Positions 10,984 through 21,908 of a stretch of DNA of 64,000 bases are shown here, piece after piece. Origin of the DNA: Paracentrotus lividus (Eukaryota > Echinodermata > Echinoidea > Camarodonta > Echinidae); contig CALNVZ010000041.1 of assembly GCA_940671915.1 (NCBI GenBank), forward strand, positions 330,941-394,940, in the 5' to 3' direction. The notes below the pieces were generated by a model. It saw only the letters and a program-made list of their open reading frames with translations, did not search any database and was not told the DNA's origin. Both the position numbers and the translations under genes were made by a program. The first letter of the stretch is position 1; each line of letters opens with the position of its first letter.

Positions 10984-12726
10984 AAAAACAGTCAATATTT
11001 TTATTATTATCCTCCAACTACCTATCTCCAACATAGGACATTGAAAACACACAGTGTAGTCTACTTACCACATATCCTAGCTGGTCTGGTACAACTGCTA
11101 CAGTACAGTCATGTATGTTTGAATCCAAAATGTTCCACTGTCTTAGTCTTGTCTTCATCAATATTAAAATATCAAGGAATCAATTCCCCTCGAAACATCA
11201 TGCCTCGGTATAATTTGCAGAATGTGTCATTCAACGAGTCATAAAAGTTTGCTTTCTCAGGATATAACGTTACCAAAAACCGAAAAACTGATTTAAACTG
11301 GGCATTTGACGGGGGATTTTTTTTTTCTTTTCTTTGTTTCTTCAGCATTCTGAGTTGAACCATTGTGACGCAATAATGCTTCTGTGCGTATCCATTGTCT
11401 TACTACTCTTTGTAAACGCGCATCATTAAAATTACGCGTAGGACCCCCGACCAGCCGGTCAACATTGTAAAAAGGCAGCCTTACGTCAATGCGTGTTTTT
11501 TCAATGGGATTTTTTTATTCCGGTCAATATGGCCAATATACCCCATGATCGCTTCATATATCGATATCATATCAAAACTGCAGTCGGTATGAATTTGCAA
11601 TAGCCCGGTTCAGATGTCTTATAAGGGTAATAATATGGGGTATTTTGTAGTTTTGCTAATGCTGTGTGTACTTGTCTTGGAAACTGTAAGTAAAATGAAT
11701 TAAAAACAGATTACACCAGATCATCATTGTAATATCAAACTGGGTCTAAACATCATTTTCGGTATTAAACGATTTAAAATATAAAGGAAATCTTAAGAAA
11801 AGTGTCTAAATTTCCAATCAAGAAAAACCCAGAGTTTTACGCGATTTACAAAGTGCACGCAAAACGCGCGCGAGGGCGCTTACGCGCGGAAATTTTCAAA
11901 ATGCTTAAAATGACCTGAAACATGCTTTGTATGAATTTGGGGTGATTTTGAGCATTTTCACATTTTGAGGAATCAGCTTTTGAAATTTTTCAACCTGTTA
12001 AAAGCTTTTAACAAATAGGCTGTCGAATTATTATTATTATTATTATTTTTTTTTTTTGGAACGCGATGCTCTTTCATTTGAGACCAGTCACGACTGATTT
12101 TGCAACAATTTTTGACGCCAACGCTTATGGACTTATTAAAAAAAAAAAAAGAGTATTTGCAATTGATGGTGTATCCAACTCTGAAAAGATAATTGGGGGT
12201 TGCCGTTCATCTTGAAAAATCATTAAGGATTTTGCGTAGGCATGTTTTTGGCCAAAAATGGCATATTTTTGCAGAATTGACAAAATTCGCGCGCGGCCTA
12301 TTTCGTTATGAATCGTCTGAAAATAGTGTTTATGGTGTCAAATTGTTGTGAATATTATCAAGATTACTTTAAGAGCCAAAAATCGCGTATCTGGAGCTGC
12401 ATTTTTTTCCCGACGTGCGTAAATGCACGCAAAATCGTGCGCTCGCATTTTTTCTTGAAAGGCTTTGAATGACCTAAAACGTACTCTAAATTGGCCAAAA
12501 GGGGATTTTGAACATTTTTAATTTTTGAGTGCGCGTAATTCCTTAGTGCGCGCAGGCACGCGCGCGCATTATATTTTAAAAGATGCGCTTCAATTTGAAG
12601 TTTATGTGTACTAAATATGATTATTACCCTTATAAGACATCTGAACCGGGCTATTGCAAATTCATACCGACCGCAGTTTTGATATGATATCGATATATGA
12701 AGCGATCATTGGCCATATTGACCGGG

Positions 12727-12873
12727 GGGGGGGGGGGGGCATTTCATCAAAGGACTTGTCAGACGTTTTATCCGACAAACTGTTACAAGCTACTGAAATG
12801 CTTGCATCTGATTGGCTGAGAGCAAACTTGTCGGATAAAATATCTGACAAGTCCTTTGATGAAATGCCCCCCA
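12727..12873. mobile_element. MITE nested in the right arm of the 2.2-kb element
   Basis: CATTTCATCAAAGGACTTGT at the left and its reverse complement at the right, flanked by a G run and a C run, form terminal repeats of about 40 bases around a short centre. The left arm near 11510-11520 keeps the site without insertion (GACCGGAATAAAA against GACCGG, insert, CAGAATAAAA), so this is a later arrival. The target duplication is blurred by the G and C runs. Confidence 0.7.
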
Positions 12874-13069
12874 GAATAAAAAAATCCCATTGAAAAAACA
12901 CGCATTGACGTAGGGCTGCCTTTTTACAATGTTGACCGGCTGGTCGGGGGTCCTACGCGTAATTTTAATGATGCGCGTTTACAAAGAGTAGTAAGACAAT
13001 GGATACGCACAGAAGCATTATTGCGTCACAATGGCAGTCAATATTATTTAATTAATCAATGATGATTAG

Positions 13070-15480
13070 GGAGATTCTTTGAAAAGTGAACCTTTTTTGG
13101 AAAAAATAAAGTTTTTCCTTTTTGTTTTTAAGCTGCACATTCATATAGAGCATTGTCTGAAGTTTCATGAAATGAATTTTTAATCTTAATTTTACAAATT
13201 GTTCATACTCATTTGCATAAATTAACATGCAAAAAATTTGAATAGAAAAATGGTATGTAAAATATCATTTGTTTCACCCTGAATTGAGTGCATGTGCTGG
13301 TCTACTTACTTAGATTATTGTCATTATACCCTTTTTTTTAACTTCATTCCTTTAAATTTAACTGAAAAATAATGGTGTTGAATTGATTGTTTTAAGATAA
13401 TTAACTAAATAAATTAATTGCCATCAAATGTCGTCACACACGTGACCCAAAAACACGAAAAGTTAACGCCCCCGCAAACCATAGTTCTATTATCATTACA
13501 GTTTTTTCTCCAAAGCTAGATATAATGTGCCTTGCATCTCACCAAATATGAAGCCATGATAGCTTTTAATTTAGTTATTAATTAACTTTGAAATTGGTCA
13601 CACACGTGACCCACGGGTCACGCGTGTGACCAACTATGGTCATGCCTTTAAAAAAGGGGACCAGGCTATTCGGCCATTCTTTGAAAAGTGAACCTTTTTG
13701 CGACAAAATAAATTTTTGCTTTTTGATTTTAAGCTACATATTCAAATAGAGCAATGTCTGAAGTTTCATGAATTAATGTTTTTTCGTGATTTTTGCAATT
13801 GTTCATGCTCATTTGCATAAATTAACATAAATGATAATTAAATGGAAAACGGTAAATAAAATATCATTTTTTAAACCCTGACTGGAATGGATATGCTGAC
13901 TTCCTTACTTGGATTACTGTCATTATATTATTATTTACCTATATTTCTTTTAATCTAACCCCCAAAAATAATGTTGTTAAATTGATTATATTAAGATAAT
14001 CAACCCTGGAAATTAATTGCCCTCAAAATGTCACACACAAGTAACCAGAAAACACAAAAAGTTTATGTCCCGTCTTAACCATGGCTGTGGTATTATTATA
14101 ATTATTTCTTCAAAGCTAGATTTAATGTACCTTGCATCTCACTAAATATGAATCCATAATTTAATTTGATTATTAATTAGCAAACAAATTGAAATTAATT
14201 TACTTTAGCATTATTATGCTCCAAATTGGTTCTGCAATAATTTTTGCGAAAAAAAACAACAACAACAACAAAAACAACAACAAAAAGAACATACAAACAA
14301 ACAAAACAAAAGGTCGAAAAAGCAAGGAAATACATCAGAAATTCATAAAACAATGAAATACACAAGGAATTTAGTTCAATATCATTTTTTTTTTTCAAGT
14401 ACAATGGTTAGGAATCCTATAAAGATTATGCAAACACAAAATTAGCATTCCAGAAGCTGTAGTTTGTCAATTAGAACAAAAATTATGACTTCATGCAATG
14501 CGTAAATTAGCATAATTAATTAATATAAAATAAATTATTATTATTATGGGAAAATTAACAGTGATTTCTTGTAGTTACATCACACACTACCATCGTGCAA
14601 ATTTTCGGCGCGCTCACGCGATCAACAGCCAAGATCTTATAGGGGGCATCATGGCCCCCCTTCCTACCCACCCCTCCCCCAGTCTTGACAGCTACCAAAA
14701 CACCCGTTCGACTGACTAGGGTTGAGTTCATATTTTTTTTTACAACAGCGGATATAGTAATTGCTCAAAATGTACATTCATTGCATAATACATAATGTAT
14801 TCATTTTTCTGTACAATTTGTCATAGGTCACACACGTGACCCACTAAAATGTCACACACGTGACCCGACATCACGATATAAAATAATAGATTTAAAAAAA
14901 AATGTCAGAGATGACTCCTATCCAGTGGTATTTTTTGGTTAACAGGTCCATAATGCATATCTCACAGCAATAAGAACATTTCGTCATTTTAAAACTCATA
15001 GTAATTTCAAAATGAAATTGAACTTTCAAAATCATGCCGTTCTGTGAAGTCACACACGTGACCCACCTCTTTTGACCTCTGACCTTGAACATGCATGTTG
15101 TGAATATCAAAACATATTTACAAATGATAGCCAACAAAATATATTAGCATGATATAAACATTAAATCAGTATATTTTTAAAATTTGTAGAGTTATAGCCA
15201 ATTAAAGTCAAGATTTTGCATAATTTCGGTCACACACGTGACCAAGAATGGTCCATTAGTTATGAAGTTACGATTGATAATGTGATTTTACAAAATGGCG
15301 TCTAGATGACGTCACGTGATTGAGATTGATAAGAAAATGAGTTAGTGCTGAGACTTAATGAAGATCTATCATTGCTGAAAATTTGAAATGGTTTAACGTA
15401 TTATTTTTTGAGTTATCATCTACACACGATTTGTACATAAAAATAAAAAATAAACAAAAAGAAAAAAGAAGATTCGGACG
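13070..15480. repeat. Diverged repeat block with recurrent GTCACACACGTGAC palindromes
   Basis: Two diverged tandem units start near 13070 and 13670 (both ATTCTTTGAAAAGTGAACC). The palindrome GGTCACACACGTGACC or a close form occurs near 13435, 13597, 14826, 14850, 15047 and 15228, with a reversed form near 13615 and a decayed one near 14026. Parts of the block recur in opposite orientation at about 26900-27990 and 32850-33840, and a shorter piece recurs at 37110-37600. It is therefore a dispersed repeat family, not a single locus. No coding region is supported. Confidence 0.6.
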
Positions 15481-15625
15481 ATAACAAGAGGTGGTATTTA
15501 TATTACATACCACCTAATAACAATAATAATGATAGAAATAATAATAGTGGAAACGTAAAGAGCACACACACCATTCCAGGACGTTCTTGGCGGGGTTTGA
15601 TAAGCTTAGTGTTTCGGGTATGAAC

Positions 15626-15634
15626 ACGCACACA

Positions 15635-15730
<96 letters not shown>

Positions 15731-15752
15731 GGTGTGTGTGTGTGTGTGTGTG
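15626..15752. repeat. Composite (CA)n(TA)n(TG)n microsatellite
   Basis: A CA run of about 50 bases passes into a TA run of about 30 bases and then a TG run of about 45 bases, making one self-complementary block. The open frames across it are dipeptide artefacts (HT and YI repeats) and are not genes. Confidence 0.95.
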
Positions 15753-16075
15753 TACCCGTCGCCTCCGAGAACATTTTCTTAAATGGTGTCATGTACAGTG
15801 AGAATTTCCTCCCTTTGACTTCCGCACCCCTCCTTTTGAACATACAGTGTCCCCAAAAATTATTTGTACACTTTGAGAAAATGGAATTAAATCAATCGAT
15901 GTTGGTCTCAAATTTTAACTACTATTTGTAACAAATGGTAGGTAATGTCACTATCACCTAAACACTAAATCTCAAATGTTCCGTCAGTCTCGGAAGTTCT
16001 AGGCCGCCATTTGCAATTTTTACGGCCCAAAAATTATTTGTACACTTCAGAAGATGGGTTTTAAAGGAGTGTTTA

Positions 16076-16960
16076 AAAATTTTGGGGGGTCTTCTTTGGC
16101 TTCCAGGGCAGTCATCAGCCTCCTTAGCATACTGTCGACCAATCTGGCACTCATTTCACCGCCAATACCATTCCAAGTTCGCTGAAGCGTGTCCTGGAGC
16201 TGCTGGATGTTGGATGGTCAGTCTAGAGGGCGCTGTCGCTTCAGATCACCTCTCATGTGCTAAATGGGGATTAAATCTGGGCTGTGAGGTGCCCTTTCTG
16301 GCAGCTGCACATGATTCTGTTGCAATATTGCTTCGATATGGTTTGCTGTGTACTTGGGGTCATTGTTATGTGGGACCGTAAATTGACGACCATTCAGACT
16401 TGAAGCAGATGGGAGCATCTAAGCCATTCTGAGGGGCAAGCATATCCTCATGGCTTCAGCATTCATGATGCCATGTTACGAAATTTATCTTTCCAACTCT
16501 ACTGGTTGCCATACAACTCCAAATCATGAAACAGCCATCACTGTTCTTCACTGTTAGCTCCAAGCATGACTGATTGAAAGCTTACTACTAGACACACGTG
16601 GTCCTGGGTATCATATTCACTCAATTTTGCACTAATTAGGTCTTAGGACAGAGTGCTGACACTCCGCAGGCTTGTTCACATGTTGTTTTGCAAAAGCATG
16701 ATGCTTCTTTGTTACTGTCCCTTACATTTCGACTCTTTCTTGCCAATTATTCCATTATAGCCATATAGCCGTTTAGCCTGTTGCAGACACTCTTGAGGGC
16801 ACCCAGTCATTCCTCAGCCTCTGTGTCCTTGGATGCAATTTTCTTTGGTCGCAAATTGCGATATTTCATTGCATACTGTCTGTTTATCAATATCATCATG
16901 AAAACTGATGTCCATGAGACTATTTTTGCCTCTCAGAGGCTCCCACTTGCGTAAAGGCTG
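16076..16960 (-). pseudogene. Tc1-type transposase remnant, longer copy
   Basis: Read on the minus strand, pieces in several frames match the Tc1 transposase order: a GIMNAE motif, then NNDPKYTANHIEA (the second Asp of the DDE triad in the usual DNDPKHT motif), then PHSPDLIPI, a decayed HMRGDLKRQRP (usual HLWGDLKR) and SNIQQLQDTLQRTWNGIG, ending with LVDSMLRRLMTALEAKE (usual LVDSMPRRL). Several stops and frame changes make it non-functional. The N-terminal helix-turn-helix region is barely recognisable. Confidence 0.8.
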
Positions 16961-16976
16961 ATTGGTCTTCAAGTTG

Positions 16977-17262
16977 TGTTCCAATATGACAGGGACCCCA
17001 AGCACGTAGCGAAGCATATTAAACCATTATTTTAGCAGAAACTTGTTAAAATGCTAGAAAAGGCACCTCAGATCCCAGATTAAATCCCCATTTAGCACAT
17101 GAGAGGTGATCTGAAGCGACAGCGCCCTCAAGACTCATCATCAAACCTCCAGCAGCTCCAGGACAAGCTCCAGCGAATTTGGAATGGTATTGGCGTTGAA
17201 TTGAGTGCTAAATTGGTCGACAGAATGCCAAGGAGGCTGATGACTGCCCTGGAAGCCAAAGA
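16977..17262 (+). pseudogene. Tc1-type transposase C-terminal remnant, inverted partner
   Basis: The plus strand encodes YDRDPKHVAKHIKPLF, then a decayed PDLIPI-type motif, then HMRGDLKRQRPQDSSSNLQQ and LVDRMPRRLMTALEAKEG. This is the last third of a Tc1 transposase in opposite orientation to the longer remnant on its left. Its last codons are cut at 17262 by the fold-back element that follows. In-frame stops are present. Confidence 0.8.
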
Positions 17263-17267
17263 GGGCC

Positions 17268-18878
17268 TGTTGAGCCCTCAAATGTAAAAATCGCCCACTA
17301 ATGTAAAAATGCCCTCAAATGCCCTCAAATGTCTCAACACGTCAACCACAAATGTTAAAAATTGCCCTCAAATGTCACAACACGTCACACGCACGAATGT
17401 AAAAATGCCTCAAATGTAAAACACATCCAAACCAAAAATGTAAAAAATGCCCTCAAATGTCACAACATGTCAACCATAAATGTGAAAATGACCACTAATG
17501 TCATAACATGTTGACCACAAATGTAAAAAGTTTTCATTTTAACCACTAATGTCTTAACATGTCACCACAAATGTATAAACTCACAATGTATTATAACAAT
17601 GAGGAATGTTGCTAAATGGAACAAAATGTTTCAATTACGATTATAAGCATAATACATAGTATAGAAGATTTTAAAAATCTTTCCATATTATGTATTATGT
17701 TTCATTCATTCATTATGTTTTCATTCATTCATTATGTTTTTATAAACAAGAGATTAGATAAAAGACGGTATGGAATTATCTAAAAATTATTACACCATTT
17801 TTGGGCATTCTTCTTTTCCTTTTTGGGTGCAAAATTGTAAACTTTCGTTAGTCTCAAGCAAATACTGCGTTATTATGGAGTCTTTGTTTGATGCCGTATA
17901 GCCTTACCAACCTGTGTGGCATAGCGTCCATTTCATGCGAAACGACCTCCCCCATAGGCTCTTGAAGAAAGTGTAGAATCGAGAGGGGACATGCACCCTG
18001 CCCCCCCCCCCCCTTCATAGGGATTTCATGCACGAATTTTCAGACTCCTACTCGCATAGTCATGACAGTTATGTGCATAGATGGGCATAGTTTTCAAGAA
18101 AAATTGCTTTGTTTTAACGCCATAATTTTGGCTCCAGCTTGAATTTGTGAAAAGATTGGGAATGCATTTTCCATAAAATTACCGTAAACATGTCCAGATT
18201 GATGGAATAGAGGCTGCTCATAAAATAACATAACACAAAAAGACACTTATAGATGCCTCCAAATAAGAATTTACCATTTTTGCTCAGTTTATATCCTAAA
18301 AAAGGGACTCATGTGACTTTCAAAATGTGCCTTTTTTATGGTGTTCAATCACGCATACCATATTGGATCATGCCGATTTTACACACAAGCTAGCCAGATA
18401 GTTGATAACCATTACAGTAAATCTTGTTACTGGACATCCCCGTTTAAACGTTATGCGTGTGGGTGTGTATGTGTGTGTATATGTTGATTGTATGTATGTT
18501 CCTGTGTGTGAGTGTGTGCATGTGTGTGCATATGTATCTATGAAGTATGCATGTGTTGTAATATTAATTGAAAAATGTTTTGTTCACATTCCGCATTATT
18601 ATGATACATAGAATGAATTTTTACATTTGCGGTTGACATGTTCAGACATTAGTGCTGTAAAATGAAAACTTTTTACATTTGTGGTCGACATGTTATGACA
18701 TTAGTGGTCATTTTTACATTTGTGGTTGACGTGTTTGTGAACATTTGAGGGCATTTTTACATTTCTGGTTGACGTGTTGTGACATTTGAGGGCAATTTTT
18801 ACATTTGTGGTTGACGTGTTGTGACATTTTAGGGCATTTTTACATTAGTGGGCGATTTTTACATTTGAGGGCTCAACA
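17268..18878. mobile_element. 1.6-kb fold-back element with 5-bp target duplication
   Basis: Ends are inverted: TGTTGAGCCCTCAAATGT at the left and its reverse complement at the right. GGGCC flanks both sides (17263-17267 and 18879-18883), a 5-bp target duplication. Each arm of about 300 bases is an array of short repeats such as CCCTCAAATGTNACAACACG and GTCAACCACAAATGTAAAAA. The centre (about 17600-18600) has no gene; it holds a TG/TATG-rich stretch at about 18460-18555. Arms made of tandem short repeats are typical of fold-back and sea urchin TU elements. TU elements are known for an 8-bp duplication, so the 5 bp here points to a different family. Confidence 0.8.
18456..18556. repeat. Imperfect TG-rich microsatellite
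   Basis: Alternating GTGTG, TATG and TGCATG tracts lie inside the centre of the fold-back element. The open frame across it is low-complexity. Confidence 0.8.
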
Positions 18879-19218
18879 GGGCCCCAAAAATTTTAAACAA
18901 TCCTTTAAAAACCCATTTTCTGAAGTGTACAAATAATTTTTGGGCCATGAAAATTGCAAATGGCGGCATAGAACTTCCGGGTCTGACGGAACATTTGAGA
19001 TTTAGGGTTCAGGTGATGCTGACATGATTTGTTTAATTTTATTTTTTCAAAGTATACAAATAATTTTTGGGGACACTGTATCTCTAATGGGTAAATTGTA
19101 TTTTATAATTCAGTTACATATATTGCTATTCTGTGTTCATTATGAGTTATTGTAATGTTCTTTATTCCATCTTGCGCTGTATTGAAGACTAAGTTTTTCA
19201 AATATCAAATTGAAACAC

Positions 19219-21900
19219 AATTAACAATATATCATTTCAAATGAAACAAATTTTCGTTCATTTTAGTCAAAATGTCATTGTTTTTGTCCTTTTCAACTAA
19301 ATGTGAAATTATGGAACAAAACTAAGATACCTTAAAAGAACAGAAATATATAACACACAAAAAAAAAAAACATTAATGAAATTTGTTATTGCTTAGCTGA
19401 CTCCACTCTACTCATTTATTCTTCAAATATTTTTCTATATTCAACTTTCTCAATCTCTGTGCAATCATTTTCTCCCGTCCTCCACATTAAAAAAAAAGAA
19501 AAAGAAAAAAAAAAAAGAAAGAAAGAAAAGGCGAAGGTGATTGAAAAAAAATAATGTTTTTAATAGTAAACATGTAAATATCTACCAGTCTCCAGCTTCC
19601 ACTCTTTCCAATTATTTCCTTTTACCACTCTTCTCACTCTCTTAACGACTAGCTTTTCTTCAAACGTAAACATACCACGTCCTCGGTACTAAAAATAAAA
19701 GTGATTGGGCACTCAAAATAATGTATCCTTCACCATTTATTAATAATCAATAATATATAATAAGAACAATAATATATAAATATACAAATGAATACAATTT
19801 CCAGAAGAACAGTTGGTTTTTTTAGACAATATTTTCCGAACATGTATTTGACCAATTGAAAAAAATTGTCCGAAGGACAGACGTTTTTCAGATAACATTT
19901 TCCGAACAGAATTTGACCAATAGAAAAAATTGTCCGAAATGGTGGTTTTTCAGATAACATTTTCCGAACAGAATTTGACCAATGTATAAATTGTCCGAAG
20001 CACAGTTGTTTTTCAGATAACATTTTCCGAACAGAATTGGACCAATAGAAAAAATTGTCCAAAGGACAGCTATTTTCAGATAAAATTTTCTGAACAGAAT
20101 GTGACCATAAAAAAATTGTCCCAAGCACAGTGGTTTTTCAGATAACATTTTCCAAACAGAATTTGATCAATAGAAAAAATTGTTCGAAACATGGTGGTTT
20201 TTCAGGTGAAATTTTCCGAACAGAAATTGACCAACGTATAAAATTGTCCGAAGCACAGTTGTTTTTCAGATAATATTTTCCGAACAGAATTGGATCAATA
20301 GAAAAAATTGTCCGAAACACGGTGGTTTTTCAGATAACATTTTCCGAACAGAATTTGACCAATGTATAAAATTGTCCGAAGCACAGTTGTTTTTCAGATA
20401 ACATTTTGCGAACAGAATTTGACCAATAGAAAAAATTGTTCAAAGGACAGTGAATATTCAGATAAAATTTTCCGAACAGAATGTGACCATAGAAAAAATT
20501 GTCTGAAGCACAGTGGTTTTCCAGATAACATTTTCCGAACAAAATGTGACCATAGAAAAAATTGTCCGAAGCACAGTGGCTTTTTCAGATAAAATTGTCC
20601 GAACCACGGTGGTTTTTCATATAACATTTTCCGAACAGAATTTGACCAATAGAAAAAATTGTCCTGGCACAGACGTTTTTTAGATGAAATTTTCCGAACA
20701 GAATTTGACCAATGTATGGAGTTGTCCGAAGCACAGTGATTTTTCAGATAACATTTTCCGAACAGAATTTGACCAATAGAAAAAATTGTCCGAAGCACAG
20801 CGGTTTTTTCAGATAACATTTTCCGAACAGAAATTGACCAATGTATAAAATTGTCCAAAGCACGGTGGTTTTTCAGATAACATTTTCCGAACAGAATGTG
20901 ACCGTAGAAAAAAATTGTCCGAACCAAGGTTGTTTTTTCAGATAAAATTGTCCGAACCGCGGTGGTTTTTCATATAACATTTTCCAAACAGAATTTGACC
21001 AATAGAAAAAATTGTCCAGGCACAGACGTTTTTCGGATGAAATTTTCCGAACAGAATTTGACCAATGTATGGAATTGTCCGAAGTACAGTGATTTTTCAG
21101 ATAAAATTTTCCGAACAGAATTTCACCAATACATGAAATTGTCCGAAGCACAGTGGTTTTTCAGATAACATTTTCCAAACAGAATATGACCAATACAAAA
21201 AATTGTCCGAACCACAGTGGTTTTTCAGATAACATTTTCCGAACAGAATTTGACCAATGTATAAAATTATCCGAAGCCCAGTGATTTTTCAGATAATATT
21301 TTCCGAACAGAATTTGACCAATAGACAAAATTGTCCAGGCACAGACGTTTTTCAGATGAAATTTTCCGAACAGAATTTGACCAATGTATGAAATTGTTCG
21401 AGGCACAGTGATTTTTCAGATAACATTTTCCGAACAGAATTTCACCAATACATAAAATTGTCCGAAGCACAGTGGTTTGTCAGATAACATTTTCCAAACA
21501 GAATATGACTAATAGAAAAAATTGTCCGAAGCCCAGTGATTTTTCAGATAACATTTTCCGAACAGAATTTCACCAATATATAAAATTGTCCGAAGCCCAG
21601 TGATTTTTCAGATAACATTTTCCGAAGAGAATTCGACCAATGCAAAAAATTGTCCAAAGCACAGTGGTTTTTTTCAGATAACATTTTCCGAACAGAATTT
21701 CACCCATATATAAAATTGTCCGAAGCAGAGTGAATTTTCAGATAACATTTTCTGAACAGAATTTGACAAATCAATGAAACTGTCCGAAGCACAGTGGTTT
21801 CTCAGATAACATTTCTGAACAGAATTTGACAAATGGATAAAATTGCCCAAAGCACAGTGGTCTTTCAGATATTTTCTGAACATAATTTGACAAATTTGAC
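19219..21900. repeat. Left inverted repeat with 63-64-bp minisatellite array
   Basis: The outer part (19219-19790) is unique sequence paired with 40110-40700. The inner part (about 19790-21900) is roughly 33 tandem units of 63-64 bases, each with TTTTCAGATAACATTTTCCG, then AACAGAATTTGACCAAT, then AAAATTGTCCGAAGCACAG. Because 64 is not a multiple of three, open frames hop between peptides such as SVRKMLSEKPLCFGQF and ILFGKCYLKNHCASDN. These are by-products of the array and not genes. Confidence 0.85.
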
Positions 21901-21908
21901 ATCCAAGG

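Larger units (their letters stand above)
10852..13056. mobile_element. 2.2-kb non-autonomous element with long terminal inverted repeats
   Basis: Outer ends ATTAATTAAATAATATTGAC at the left and its reverse complement ending at 13056 are followed on both sides by matching arms of several hundred bases: 11360-11640 pairs with 12610-13032, including the shared stretch ACCAGCCGGTCAACATTG. The centre (about 11650-12600) is AT-rich with CG-rich patches and no gene. Two later insertions break the symmetry, one at about 10876-11358 in the left arm and one at about 12727-12873 in the right arm. In each case the opposite arm shows the uninterrupted sequence. No transposase is encoded, so it would depend on an element elsewhere. 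Confidence 0.75.
15845..19078. mobile_element. Palindromic Tc1/mariner element
   Basis: The ends are exact inverted copies starting CAGTGTCCCCAAAAATTATT, and each is flanked by TA (15843-15844 and 19079-19080), the Tc1/mariner target duplication. Inverted repeats extend about 220 bases. Without the nested insertion the element is about 1.62 kb, the usual Tc1 size. Inside are two transposase 3' segments facing each other, so this is a rearranged copy in which one end was duplicated in inverted orientation. It makes no intact transposase. Confidence 0.85.

Noticed and set aside
12654-12901. Overlapping 79-codon frames on both strands
   Set aside because: They arise from the terminal inverted repeats of the nested MITE, which read alike on both strands.
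15514-15931. Open frames with HTHTHT and YIYIYI stretches
   Set aside because: Dipeptide runs from the CA/TA/TG microsatellite.
17275-17580. CRISPR-like array of short repeats
   Set aside because: Repeats are irregular, lack uniform spacers, are mirrored at 18600-18878, and lie at the ends of a fold-back transposon in a eukaryotic genome.
20394-20927. Open frame of 177 codons and many similar ones in both arms of the giant element, with peptides such as SVRKMLSEKPLCFGQF
   Set aside because: They are translations of the 63-64-bp minisatellite in shifting frames and on both strands. The unit length is not a multiple of three and no start or domain is conserved.
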